A model generated the notes under the pieces. The model saw only the letters and a program-made list of their open reading frames with translations. It searched no databases and had not been told where the DNA came from. Both the position numbers and the translations under genes were made by a program. A stretch of DNA of 64,000 bases from Aldrovandia affinis (taxonomy: Eukaryota > Chordata > Actinopteri > Notacanthiformes > Halosauridae): NCBI GenBank assembly GCA_029706075.1, contig JAINUG010000114.1, positions 372,001-436,000 of the forward strand, read 5' to 3'. Shown in pieces: positions 46,770 to 58,500 of this stretch (within the stretch, counting starts at the first letter, position 1; every line of letters begins with the position of its first letter).

Positions 46770-47715
46770 ATGGAACCAGCGGACCGACCCGACCCTATCG
46801 ACGTTGCCCGTTACCACAGGATTCGCCTGGGACATCACGAGACGGAGCTGCGGATGTTGCAGCAGACCGTTCAAGCTCTAGCGGAGCAGCTTTCTGCCAT
46901 GGCCCAAGTCACCCAGGATTTGGCAGTGACCGCCCGTTCTGCACAGACTGTAGCGACCCAATTACAAACGCAAGCCGGGTATCAGAGGTGGTCCGAACCA
47001 TGACTACCTCCTCCAGAACGCTACCTGGGCGACCTCAACTCATGTCGCGCCTTTCTCAATCAATGCTCCCTGGTGTTCGAACTCCAGCCCTCCTCGTTTC
47101 CCAAGGAATTAACAAAAGTAGCTTATGTATTCACGCTCCTTGGGGGAAAAGCTTGACTGTGGGGAACCTCCCTCTGGGAATCCGGACATCCTACTCTCGC
47201 GACCTTCTCGTCCTTTGCGGAGAAGATGAGAAGGGTTTTCGACCGGTCCTCGGTCAGACAGGCAGCTGCCCGTCAACTGCTTCATCTTCGCCAGGGATCC
47301 GTCTCGGACTACTCCATTGAGTTCCAGACCCTGGCTACCTCAGCAGGATGGAATGCCATGGCCACCTACGATGCCTTCATGCATGGTCTCTCCGAGAGGG
47401 TTCTGGACAAACTGACTGTGTGCGACCTACCTCCGGACCGGGACAGACTCATGGACCTGGCCATCCGCATCGACACTCATCTGCAGGAGGGAGGAAAGAG
47501 GCATCGCGAATCCCCTGCTCCCCCTCGCTTCCGGCCTGCGACACGATCCAACTCCCCTGCTCAACCCACTGCAATTGTGGAACCCATGCAGTTGAATCGG
47601 GCCCATCTATCCGAGGTCGAACGCCAGCGTTGCCGGGAGGGGGGACTATGCCTTTACTGTGGAGGCAGGGGACATTTCCGGTCATCATGCCTGGTAAAAG
47701 ACAGTGCCTGTCAGT
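46770..47715 (+). pseudogene. gypsy gag remnant
   Basis: Gag would form the particle coat and package the element's RNA. The start at 46770 (MEPADRPDPIDVARYHRIRL) opens a frame with a Gln-rich helical segment that ends near 47003. After a frame break the coding resumes by 47226 with a retrotransposon gag core ('QLLHLRQGSVSDYSIEFQTL', 'LPPDRDRLMDLAIRIDTHL'). Near its end is one CCHC zinc knuckle, CLYCGGRGHFRSSC (about 47649-47690), followed by a stop at 47715. At least two frame changes separate the pieces. Confidence 0.82.
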
Positions 47716-47812
47716 GAAGAGGGAGGTTCTGATGGGCGCCTCGCAGTTATCAACCTCCCGACCCCAACGTCCCATGCTCCACGTCCTCCTCTCCTGGCAA
47801 GGAGAGTAGTTC

Positions 47813-50800
47813 CCGATGCAGGCTCTGATTGACTCGGGGGCCGATGCTAATCTCATCTGCCCTACTCTGGTTCGTCGCATGGGAATCCCGGTGTCTTGTC
47901 TTGCAACACCTCTCCAAACCAAGACTCTGACGGGTACGCCCCTTGCGGAGATACAGGATATCACCCAGCCTCTGGAGCTGCTGGTTTCTGGAAATCACAG
48001 GGAGAAACTGGCACTGTATCTCATGAAATCTCCTCATGCTCCGGTGGTGCTTGGCGGACCCTGGCTGGCGACCCACAACCCCAGTATTGACTGGACTACT
48101 GGAAACATCTGGGAGTGGAGCTCCGTCTGTCAGAAGTCATGCCTACATTCCGTGGCTACCCCTGGAGACTCCACGCCCGTGGCTAGAGAGAGACCAGTTG
48201 ACCTGTCACTCATGCCCTTCGAATACCACGACCTCGGTCAGGCTTTCAGCAAATCCTGTGCCTGCACGTTACCACCTCATCATGCCTACGACTGCCTTAT
48301 TGACCTATTTCCTGGTTCAACTCCTCCTAGAGGCCACCTATATTCATTGTCTGCCCCAGAAAACAAAGCCATGGAGGAGTACATCGCCACGTCGTTAACG
48401 TCAGGAATCATCTGACCTTTGTCATCCCCTGCTGGTGCAGGGTTCTTCTTTGTGAAGAAGAAAGATGGTACCCTGCATCCCTGCATTGATTACCGGGGTC
48501 TAAATGCCATCACTGTAAAGAACCACTACCCCCTCCCATTAATGTCGTCGGCATTCGACAATCTCCAGGAGGGGCAATTCTTCACCAAATTGGATCTCCG
48601 CAACGCCTACCACCTGGTCCGGATTCGGGGACGAATGGAAGACCACTTTCAACACTCACACCGGCCATTATGAATACCTGGCCATGCCATTCGGACTCAC
48701 CAACGCCCCTGCCGCCTTCCAGGGATTGGTGAACGACGTACTCCGGACATGCTGTCCCGAATCGTTTATGTCTACGTTGATGACATTCAGATTTTCTCTA
48801 AAACTATCGAGGAACACGTACAGTATGTACGCTGAGTTATTCAGAGACTGTTAGAAAATCTATTGTTTATAAAGGCAGAGAAATGTGAATTTCATAAAGA
48901 CTCTGTCCAGTTTTTAGGATTCATTATCTCCCGAGGCCAGCTGGAGATGGACTCCGCCAAGGTGCAGGCGGTGCAGGAATGGCCTGTACCCATTGATCGC
49001 AAACAGCTCCAACATTTCCTTGGGTTTGCAAACTTTTACAGGCGCTTTGTGCGCAATTACAGCACCGTTTATCTCACTAACCTCTACCAAGTTTTGTTTT
49101 AGATGGAACCCTGATGCCCAGGCAGCCTTTGAGAGACTCAAGTCTCAGTTCACGTCAGCCCCTGTCCCCCACTTCCGAATCCCACATGTCAGTTAATTGT
49201 GGATGTGGATGCCTACGATTCAGGGACAGGGGCGATCCTTTCTCAGAGAGCCCCTGATAAGGTGTCTTTTCACACCTCCTTTCCGCTACGGAGAGAAATT
49301 ATAGTATTGGTGACCGAGAACTTTTAGACATAAAATTAGCCTTCTAAGAGTGGAGACACTGGCTTTGCCATTCCTGGTCTGGACGGACCACCGTAACCTG
49401 GAGTACCTCCACTCGGCCCAACGCCTTAATCCACGTCAAGCCAGGTGGTCTCTATTTTTTGCCCATTTTGTGTTTACCCTGTCTTTTCGCCCTGGTTCCA
49501 AGAACACCAAGCCCGACACCTTATCCCGAGTCTACGCCTCTCCGGAAGAGGAGAGCAATCCTGAGCCTATCCTGCCGCCCAGCTGCGTGGTAGCAACAGC
49601 TGTGCTCGATATTGTTCAGATGGTGGAGGAGGCGCTCCACACCACACAGGTTCCCAGAGATATGCCGGCCAACCGCCTGTTCGTGCCAGAGGCCGTCTGG
49701 CCCCAGGTGCTGGAGTGGGCCCACTCTTCCCCGATGGCCTGTCACCCCGGTGTTTCACGCACTTTAGCTTTCTTGTCTCGTAGATTTTGGTGGCCCACCA
49801 TGAAGGACACAGCCAAATTTGTGGCAGCTTGTGTGCCCTATGCTCGGTCCAAGACCACTAACGCACGCCCCAGCGGTCTCCTTCAGCCCTTGGCGGTCCC
49901 ACGATGCCCGTGGTCCCACGTCACCCTGGACTTTGTAACCGGTCTACCACCATCAGAAGGTAACACAGTTGTCCTTACGGTGGTAGACCGGTTTTCTAAG
50001 AGTGTGCATTTCATTCCACTGCCTAAACTCCCCTCTGCTAAGGAGACTGCAGAGCTCATGGTGAGACATGTTTTTCGCCTCCACGGACTACCACAGGAGA
50101 TGACCTCGGACCGGGGGCCCCAGTTCTCCAGCGGGTTCTGGAGAGCGTTCTGCTCCCTGATCGGCGCCAAGCCCAACCTGTCCTCTGGGTTCCATCCAGA
50201 GACTAATGGCCAGACTGAGCGCTATAACCAGGAGCTGGGGAAGGGACTGCGCTGTGTGGCCGAACAAACTCCGGCTACCTGGTCACGCTCCCTGCCCTGG
50301 GTGGAGTATGCCCACAATTCCCTTCCCGTTTCCTCTACCGGAATCTCTCCTTTTCAGTGTTGTCTGGGATACCAACCGCCTCTGTTCCCAGAGGAGGAGA
50401 AGGAAGTGGAGGTGCCGTCTGCCAAAGCCCTCATCTCAAGAGCCTGGAGTACATGGCGGAGAGCACATGCCACCCTGCTTCGCCACGTCTCGGCTATGAA
50501 GAGCCAGGCCGACCGCGGCCATCGCCCTGCCCCTCACTACAGGGTCGGCCAGAAGGTCTGGCTCTCCGCCAACGACATTCCCCTGCGGGGCTCTTGTAAA
50601 AAGTTATCCCCTAGATGTATTGGTCCCTACCCCATCATTCGTGTTATCAAATCAAATCAAATCAAATGTATTTGTATAGCGCTTTTCACAATTGAATTGT
50701 CACAAAATGCTTAACAGAGGGGGAACCCAGGCCTAGACCCCCCCCAAAAGCAAGCCTAAAGGTTATCACCCCCTTGGCCATACAGTTGCGCCTCCCTCCT

Positions 50801-51150
50801 CCCCTATGCTGCATCCATCCTGTGTTTCACGTGTCTCGTCTCAAACCCTATGTGTTTCTCGTTTTAGCCCTCCTGTCCGCACCCCGCCTCCCCCCCGGCT
50901 CATCGAAAGGGGTCCAGTCTACACCGTTCGCCGCCTGCTGGATGTCCGACACAGGGGCCGTGGTCGCCACTTCTTGGTGGATCGGGAGGGGTACGGTCCC
51001 GAGGAATGCAGTTTGGTACCTGAGAGACATATCGTCGACCCCTCCCTAATCCAGGAATTCCTGTGTCGGCATCCGGTACAGGTTGGTGATCCGCCAGGTG
51101 GCGTCCCTGGGGGGGGTACTGTCACGTCTCGTGCTCGTGTTCCCCGCAAA
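47813..51150 (+). pseudogene. gypsy pol remnant (PR, RT, RNase H, IN, chromodomain)
   Basis: The protease active site 'ALIDSGADANLI' is at about 47820. RT begins by 48419 with '[20 protein letters not shown]', breaks frame near 48670, and shows the catalytic 'YVDDI' at 48773-48787. RNase H is partly deleted around 49200-49345; its end, '[20 protein letters not shown]', leads the long frame 49350-50714. Integrase there has the core Asp in '[10 protein letters not shown]', the second in '[15 protein letters not shown]' and Glu in '[10 protein letters not shown]'. After an inserted repeat comes a chromodomain ('VYTVRRLLDVRHRGRGRHFL', 'VDREGYGPEECS'), where most relatives have Trp in place of the Arg after VD. 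Confidence 0.88.
50650..50761 (-). mobile_element. LINE/SINE 3' tail inserted in the gypsy pol
   Basis: 'tcaaatcaaatcaaatgtat', 'ttgtatagcgcttttcacaa' and 'gggggaacccaggcctagac' are the reverse complement of a familiar fish LINE/SINE 3' end with (GATTT)n tail. Direct repeats GTTATCA flank it (50643-50649 and 50762-50768). Without it the integrase C-terminal frame reads on into the chromodomain, so it arrived after the gypsy element. Confidence 0.8.
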
Positions 51151-51755
51151 TAGATTATTTGGTTCATTTCATGTTTTCCTGGTTGTCCGGTCCGGGTTTT
51201 CACTATCGCTTACCTGTTTCCAGTCTCGTCATTGTATTATTGTTTTCACCTGTTCCTCATGTGCTTGATCGCAGCCAGCTGCATTCATATTAATTCCTGA
51301 TTGTTTCTCGTTATGTCTGATGTATTTAAGCTGTGCGTTTTCCCATGTTCGTTGCCAGATTGTCTTGTGCTTTGCTTATGCGTTCACAACTTTCCAGCGA
51401 TTTCTTTGTTTACCCGCGTTTTGTTTCATCGTGTTTGTGTTCGTGCTCCCGTGTTCGTCTGTGCCTCAGTCGCATTCCCTATCCACCTGTTCATGCTCCT
51501 TGTGGTTCCAGCCCCGCTCCTCTCTGTGTTCTCCGGACTGCATTCTTGGTATCGACCTCTGCCTGCCCATTGACCACGTCTTGCCTGCCTGTGACACAGC
51601 TGGACCCTGAAACGAACTTTGCCTGTCCCCGACTACTCTCTGGACTCCTGTATTGCCCTGATTGCTCCTGTGTGAACATTGCCTGTTGTTTTTGCAATAA
51701 AGAACATTATTGCATTCTTGGGTCCGTGCCTGGTTTTCCAACACTGTTCTTGACA
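51120..51755 (+). repeat. 3' LTR of the gypsy element, 636 bp
   Basis: It starts 'tgtcacgtctcgtgctcgtg' directly after a polypurine run 'tggggggggtac' and ends 'ttcttgaca'. It lacks the 60-bp duplication of the 5' LTR. Outside the length changes, substitutions between the LTRs are few, pointing to a fairly recent insertion. Confidence 0.93.
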
Positions 51756-51760
51756 CCTTC

Positions 51761-53452
51761 AGGGACTAGATGGATGGAAGGCAGTGCTTTGGTCTGCTGC
51801 CTGCGGCTGACCCCTTGATCGGAGGAGAGGCCGGAGACTTTCTGCCTCAGTAACTGTGGGTCAAGGAGCAGGCAGTGGGTGTTTACTGTTCAACGAGAGG
51901 GATCACTTCCTCCCACTCGCACCCACTCACTTATACAGAACACCAGAGGACAACGAGGGATAGGAAAGTGGGCTCTTCTGTGAGCTGGAAGATCGGACAA
52001 AATGCTTGATTAATGTGCTGTTCTGGTTACCCGAGGAGATGGAACGATTGAAAATGAAACATTTTTTTAAATTGATGCTCTGCAGTCACAGACAGATGCT
52101 TTGTCATTTGGTTTTATAGTTTCGTAGTAAAGTCCTTCTTTTAAATAAAATATGTGAAATGGAAAAATGTATTATATGCAGAGAAACTCAAAATGCTAAT
52201 TTACCGCTGCATAGGCTATCATTGCACTGCAAAATTACCTTTTATTGTCACATTAAAATACATATTCTGAATGTGGTATAACAATACTGCTGAACCTTTA
52301 CAAAACAAAGACTACCAAAATGTTCTCCTGAATCAATAGAAATGATTAGAATAAGGAATAAGTTATTGGGATAAGTCAAATTAAGTTCGTTGGAGCATTT
52401 TGTTAGAGAAGATGACAAAAAATACCAAGGCTGTAGTGTATTTGAGAAACAAACATTTTTGCACAGAGTTTCTCTGGAGCCTCCTCTTACCTTTCACCAG
52501 AGAAGGCCATTAACACAGCCTGTTGGAGAACACTTTGCATACAGCATCCAGGAGTCAACTGCCAAATAAATCTTTTCACATCCCTTCGGCTAAGGGGTGC
52601 TTTGCTGTCAAGAAGCCCTTTGAGTCAACCATAGCAACGCAAAACCCAGAGAAAACATGCAGTTTTTCCATGTACAGCTCCTGAATTCTAAATTTGAGGC
52701 CTTTTTCAGGACAGAACAGAAAGAAATGAGCCAAATCAATTACAGTGTAGCTTGAACGCATGATGTCTCAATCTATTAAGGCTGATGGACAAACCTGAAA
52801 AGTAAGGACAAACTCTTCATGGAATTGCAGTGTGATTTAGAAACATTCATAATAGGATATGAGACATTCTGTTTATAGGCTATTTATTTTCTCTCTCATA
52901 CTATCTTCTGTAGCATTGGAGCAGTTTCAGTTGTACCTGATACACAGTCCTTGGGATGCACATGGGTCTGGCCAGCAGGTGTAAAGCCATCGGAGTGAGG
53001 ACATGCCACTTTCTCAGAGCTGTGGAGGTTAAGTTCCACAGGAGGCTCTGTCTGGAAAAAAGGACGTCCTCAAAGCCTACAAGCACACCATCCATCGCAA
53101 TTCGGTACTGACGCTGGTTATCTGGCTGACCAGGTACATTCCACTGCTTGATGAAATCTTGCACCTACCATTCTCCCCAACTTTGTTTTGTCCACTGGAG
53201 AATCTGCACAGATAACTCCATTGGGACAGTGAAGTTCACAGCAACCCCGCATTACCTGACTCCCACACACGCTTAAAAAAATATGCCTTTGACTTTATAC
53301 CTCTTCTTCCAGATGGTGCAGAGGCATGTTCAGCACGGCAACCTGAACGGGCTAAACGCAAATACCCTCGTAAAGGAAGACTGCGAGCCAGTTGCTGGAC
53401 TTGATCCCTGTGTTTGCTTGTTCTGAGCGGAACTAAGTCCTGTCTGAAATCT
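51761..53452. other. Non-coding region, no feature recognised
   Basis: No repeat ends were seen. An acceptor-like tract 'tatacctcttcttccag' near 53315 precedes a short open stretch with basic residues, but no donor or family match supports an exon. Confidence 0.3.
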
Positions 53453-53460
53453 CTCTAGAG

Positions 53461-53604
53461 CAGGGGTGTCCAATCTTATAATAATATAATATAATACTAA
53501 TATATGCCATTTAGCAGACGCTTTTATCCAAAGCGACTTACAGTAGTGAATGCATACATTTTCAGTATATGTGGCCCCAGTGGGGATTGAAGGAGCCTCT
53601 AGAG
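53461..53604 (-). mobile_element. SINE/LINE tail insertion between duplicated MITE ends
   Basis: 'tgccatttagcagacgcttt', 'tatccaaagcgacttacagt' and then 'atgcatacattttcagtata' match the conserved 3' domain of fish SINEs and their LINE partners, read on the minus strand with an (AATAT)n-like tail. It is bracketed by 27-bp direct repeats (53453-53479 and 53597-53623) that consist of the MITE's target site plus its terminus. Confidence 0.65.
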
Positions 53605-53808
53605 CAGGGGTGTCCAATCTTATCCGAGAAGGGCCAGTATGGGTGCAGGCTTTTGTTCTAGCCCTGCACTTAAACACCTGATTCAACTAATTCACCAATC
53701 ATGGTCTACAATCAAGACCTTGATTAGTTTAATCAGTTGTTTAGTGCTGGGCTAGAACAAAAGCCTGCACCCACACTGGCCCTTCTCGGATAAGATTGGA
53801 CACCCCTG
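53605..53808. mobile_element. Palindromic hAT-type MITE, 204 bp
   Basis: The ends 'caggggtgtccaatcttatc' and its reverse complement pair for more than 60 bp each ('gggtgcaggcttttgttcta' with 'agaacaaaagcctgcaccc'). Flanks 'ctctagag' (53597-53604) and 'ctatagag' (53809-53816) agree at seven of eight positions. No coding capacity; related in style to 39207-39408. Confidence 0.88.
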
Positions 53809-53816
53809 CTATAGAG

Positions 53817-54826
53817 GCTCCTGGCCAAAGAACGGTGGCGCATCATGGAGAAAGTGAGGTGAGATCTCTTCTTTGAGGATTGGGTGCACTCATGCGCCAC
53901 ACCCCAGCTACACGATACCCCGTATCCCTTTCAAACAGTAACACAATAGAGCAAACTTATCACCCCAAGAGGGTTTTCACATCCCCTAAATGTGCATCAG
54001 CAATGGCAGCTTACAGAGGTCAAAGTTGCACCAAAATGCTCAATCCAAACCATAGACTTTGGTTTGGTTTTAAAAACCACCACTCTGATGCAGCCCCCTT
54101 GACCTGCAGCCACAAACCAGAGAAAACACTTTGCCCTGAGAAAACACTTCCAGGAATCCAAGAGCAAAGCTTCTAATATGCATCTTAGCATTCCTTAGAT
54201 AACCAGAACCTTAGAACCACAGCAAATAAGTAGGACTGACAACATTGGCTGACATGTGTCAGAATGAAGAGTATTCTGCATTATTATGACTAATGCCCTT
54301 TCTTGCCAGCACTCCTTCAAAAATCCTGTGGCCTAGACACTTGAAGAACAAGAAAAGAGGAAAAAGAACATTACAACGCAATTATTCAGATACAGTTGAT
54401 AAGATGTATCCCATGTTTGAATGGTAGAAGTACAAGCTTTAATAATACATACAACAGAACATTCAGGCAAAATAATGTTTAAGAACGTTTGTACTTTTTA
54501 TCATTTTCATTTATAAATATCTATGGTTACTCTCATGGTGTATGATTGCTTGTTTTGTTTTATTAATTGCTATTTTGCTATATATATAGTGGCTGTATTT
54601 CTTTCTAATGTGTTTGACATGGACAGGTGTTAGAAATTAGCCTTTGGCAATGCAGTGCAATGATGTCCCTGACACATACATAAACAAAGAAATATGTTTT
54701 CCCACCTTTACTGACAAGCCCTGTGGTTATATGTGGCCCTGTCCTTTAGTTAGTTAACTTAATACTTAATACAACAATTAAGACAATGTGTATTGTCCTC
54801 TGTTCCTCTCTCACTCTCTTTCTCGC

Positions 54827-54863
<37 letters not shown>

Positions 54864-55173
54864 GATGATTTCTACTGCTTCAGTGTCATCTTAATTATCG
54901 AAAGTCCACTTCAGACACTGGCTAAATTTGCTGGAAATAATCACCAACAGTTCTTCATTGTTTTAGCTGGCCTCAGTCCTAACACTTTGAAATATATGGG
55001 TAATGTTTGTGCTTGTTTGGTGAGCAGAATAATCAGAACAGATCATTATCATATTATGATCATCATTATTATCTGTAGCCTTATTGCAGCCATATCTGCC
55101 TCTCCAGTACACAGCTCCAGTTGTCAGCACAGACCACGCTCATACACAATCCAATGTAGTACAAGAAGACCTG
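53817..55173. other. Non-coding region with (CT)n
   Basis: A (CT)n run lies at about 54829-54860. Nothing else was recognised. Confidence 0.35.
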
Positions 55174-55413
55174 GGGCCTCATTTATAAAAAGTTGCGTAG
55201 AAACCATCTTATATTTGATCTAAGATCATTTCTGAAATGTGCGTAAGTGTGATTCAGAGAAACTGAACGTACGCACAAAAAACGTGAAATGTGAAATCTA
55301 TAAATCGCAAATGATCTTGAATGGTGAATGGTTTTAGATCTCCGCCTTGTAAACGCCCCCTAATTAATATCATTAGCATATAAAGGAGCCCGAAACAAAT
55401 CCTCTACTTGATA

Positions 55414-55480
55414 ATGGCGAGCTGCAAGAAAAATAATTTTAGCGATGCCGAAATCGAGGTCCTGTTGGCGGAGGCGCAGA
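55414..55480 (+). pseudogene. Myb/SANT-like gene, 5' part (split by CR1)
   Basis: The ATG at 55414 opens MASCKKNNFSDAEIEVLLAE and then AQ before CR1 sequence begins. 'FSDAEIEVLL.E' is the first helix of the Myb/SANT-like domain typical of Harbinger accessory proteins. The continuation is at about 61520-61773. Confidence 0.7.
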
Positions 55481-55578
55481 TAACATAACATAACATAACA
55501 TAAGGGGAAGACGAGAACAGGCCATTCAGCCCAACACTGCTCATCCATTCCTACCACTAATCTGCTCACATGCTTAGT

Positions 55579-58500
55579 TTATCCAAAGGCTAGAGTGTCT
55601 AACACTGGATCGAGCCTAGCCCTGAATACCCCTAGTGTCTCAGCCTCTACTACATGTCCAGGCAAGCTATTCCACGCATTGATCACTCTCTGTGTGAAAA
55701 AATATTTCCTAGTGTCCGTGTGAAATTTACACTTTGTCAGTTTCCATTTATGCCCCCTCGTTCTGCTAACCGAACTCAACTTGAATAATTTCCTAAAATT
55801 CACTTTGTTAATTCCTTTAATAAATGTAAAAGCCTCAATCAAATCTCCCCTAAGTCTCCTTTTACTAAGCTTGAACAGTCCAAGCATCTCTAGCCTTTCA
55901 TCATAACACTTGTCTTTTATGCCTGGAATCAGTCTGGTTGCCCCTCTTTGGACCTTTTCCAGCGCATCTATATCTTTTTTGTAATGCGGTCCCCAGAACT
56001 GCACACAATATTCCAAGTGTGGCCTAACAAGGGCATTGCATAGGGTGCGTATGATCTCCTTCGATTTGTACTCTATACTCTTGGCTATGTATCCCAGCAT
56101 CCTGTTGGCTTTTTTAACTGCTACCGCACATTGACCAGTCCCTGACAAGCTTTGATCAACTAGTACTCCTAGGTCTTTTTCTACGTGTGCACATTCTAGT
56201 TTTCTACCTCCCATAAAATAATCCTGTCCTATGTTTTTATTCCCCACATGTAGAACTTTACATTTAGTTGTATTAAATTTCATTTGCCAGGTTTCTGCCC
56301 ATTTCTGGATTCTATTCAGATCGTCTTGGATTACTTTAGTAGATTCCTGACTATTTGCTAAGCCTCCCAGTTTTGTATCATCTGCAAATTTAACTAATGT
56401 ACTTTCAATGTCCATATCAATGTAATTTATGTAAATGATAAAGAGCAGTGGTCCCAGCACCGATCCCTGCGGGACTCCACTTCCCACTATACCCTCCTCG
56501 GATAAGATCCCGCCTATTACTACCCTTTGTGTTCTATCCAGTAACCAGTTCGAACCCACTCTAAAATGCCACCTGTAATTCCTACTGCTCTCATTTTGAT
56601 AATGAATTTGTTATGTGGCACCTTATCAAATGCTTTTTGGAAATCTAAGTATATAATATCATACGCCTTTCTCTCATCCAGACACTTGGTTGCTTCCTCA
56701 AAAAATGTCAGCAGATTTGTCAGACATGACCTACCCTTGCAAAAACCATGCTGGCTATCCCTTAGGATGTTGTAATTTTCTAGAAATACTTCTAGTTTAT
56801 CTTTAATAATAGATTCTAATATTTTGCATATGATGCAAGTTAAACTAATAGGCCTATAGTTTCCTGGATCAGTACGGTCCCCTTTCTTATATATTGGTAC
56901 CACAATACCCTGTTTCCAGTCATTTGGTACTTCACCAGTCTTTAACCCCCTGAGGTCCGTGCTAAGCTTTTAAATGTTTTTAGATTTTGGCATGGTCTGA
57001 TATTTATCTCAATTTCATCAATTTAACACACACTTACTCCAAAGTGTTTGATATTTTTATTTGAAGGACAATCACAGCTACATTTGTATGTCATCAATAG
57101 TTTGGTCAGTATCATATGCAGCTTGTAAATAGATCTACAAACACACAAGTTAAAAATAGTAAATTTTTCTGCTGTCACAAAAGATGTGAAAGCACACACT
57201 AAACTATAGTGACGAATTGTTTTGCCAATGTGCGTTTGTTCACCAAGGTCTTGGTTATGTAAGGGTGTGAAAATAGTTTAGCACATCTGAGATCTAAATA
57301 GCTAAAAACCTGTTTTTATCAGAACTGGTCACATTTATTTCAGGCTGTGGGGGGGCTAAATGCTAAATACCTGAATATTCATTTTTGGCTCTTTGTTACG
57401 TTGCAACACGCGGAATGTTTGGCGTCACAACACGCGATATTCATAGGCTATATTTTCCACGAGTATTTGAAAACAAGCGAAATAAAATTAATATCAGCAT
57501 AGACTGTTGCTGGCAGATTGCAAGCGTAAACACAGACAAGATGTAAAAAAATAAAAAAACAAGCGAAATAAAATCAATAGCATAGACTGTTGCTGGCAGA
57601 TTGCAAGCGTAAACACAGACATACGATATATTTTATAACATTTTACGCTGTTTGAAAAGTATTTTGTGTGCCTATTGCAATTTGTTACATTGCGACATGC
57701 GGAATATGTAGTCACAAGACGCGAATTCATATATATTTCACGAGTATTTGAAAATATACTCGTGAATATACTGTTGCTGGCAGATTGCAAGCGTAAACAC
57801 AGACATACGATATATTTTATAACATTTTAGGCTGTTTGAAAAGTATTTTCTGTGCCTATTGCAATTTGTTACATTGCGACATGCGGAATATGTAGTCACA
57901 AGACGCGGAATTTATATATATTTTCACGAGTATTTGAAAACAAGCGAAATAAAATAAATATCAGCATAGACTGTCCTCTTCAGTTTGTGTTGTTTATGCG
58001 GCGTTTTCACACATGGCCCGCCAGCACTCTCCCGAAATTAGCACCTCGTTAACATGTCAATAGAAGGGGCGTTACTAAAAGGTAAAAACAGAGTAAAAGC
58101 AAGGTTTACTTTTGGTCTAATTAAGCTAATTTTAAAAATCCCATTTGATTTGCCAGTGCTCAAATCGGAAAGTCGCGATTCTAAGGTTTCTGTCAATGTT
58201 TTGCAGCGTGTGTATGATAAAATATCGCGAAGTTAGAAATAGTAATATACTTGTATTGCTGCTTGGATCGGCGCCGATCCAGCCGACCTCAGGGGTTAAA
58301 GACAGTCTAAAAATACTTGCCAGTGGTTTACAAATGATCTCACTTAACTCCTTTAGTACCCTGGGGTATATGCCATCCGGGCCGGCTGCCTTATTAGTCT
58401 TTAATTTATGTAATTTATCCAATACTTCCATCTCCCCTATCTCTGTATCCGCTAAGACTTTCTGAGTAATGAATATGCCTTCCGGCCTATTAGCAGCCTC

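Larger units (their letters stand above)
46066..51755 (+). mobile_element. Ty3/gypsy LTR retrotransposon (chromodomain type), complete but decayed
   Basis: Two LTRs starting TGTCA and ending TGACA flank gag and pol remnants. A 5-bp target duplication CCTTC lies outside both ends (46061-46065 and 51756-51760). Order inside is gag with zinc knuckle, protease, reverse transcriptase, RNase H, integrase, chromodomain, then a G-rich polypurine tract before the 3' LTR. No envelope gene is seen. Several frame breaks and one inserted repeat make it non-functional. Confidence 0.93.

Noticed and set aside
46066..51755. Endogenous retrovirus with envelope
   Set aside because: No envelope-like frame lies between the chromodomain and the 3' LTR, and the chromodomain and 5-bp duplication fit a Ty3/gypsy retrotransposon.
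52901..53420. Possible host exon after the pyrimidine-rich tract near 53315
   Set aside because: No donor, no phase-compatible neighbour and no recognised protein.
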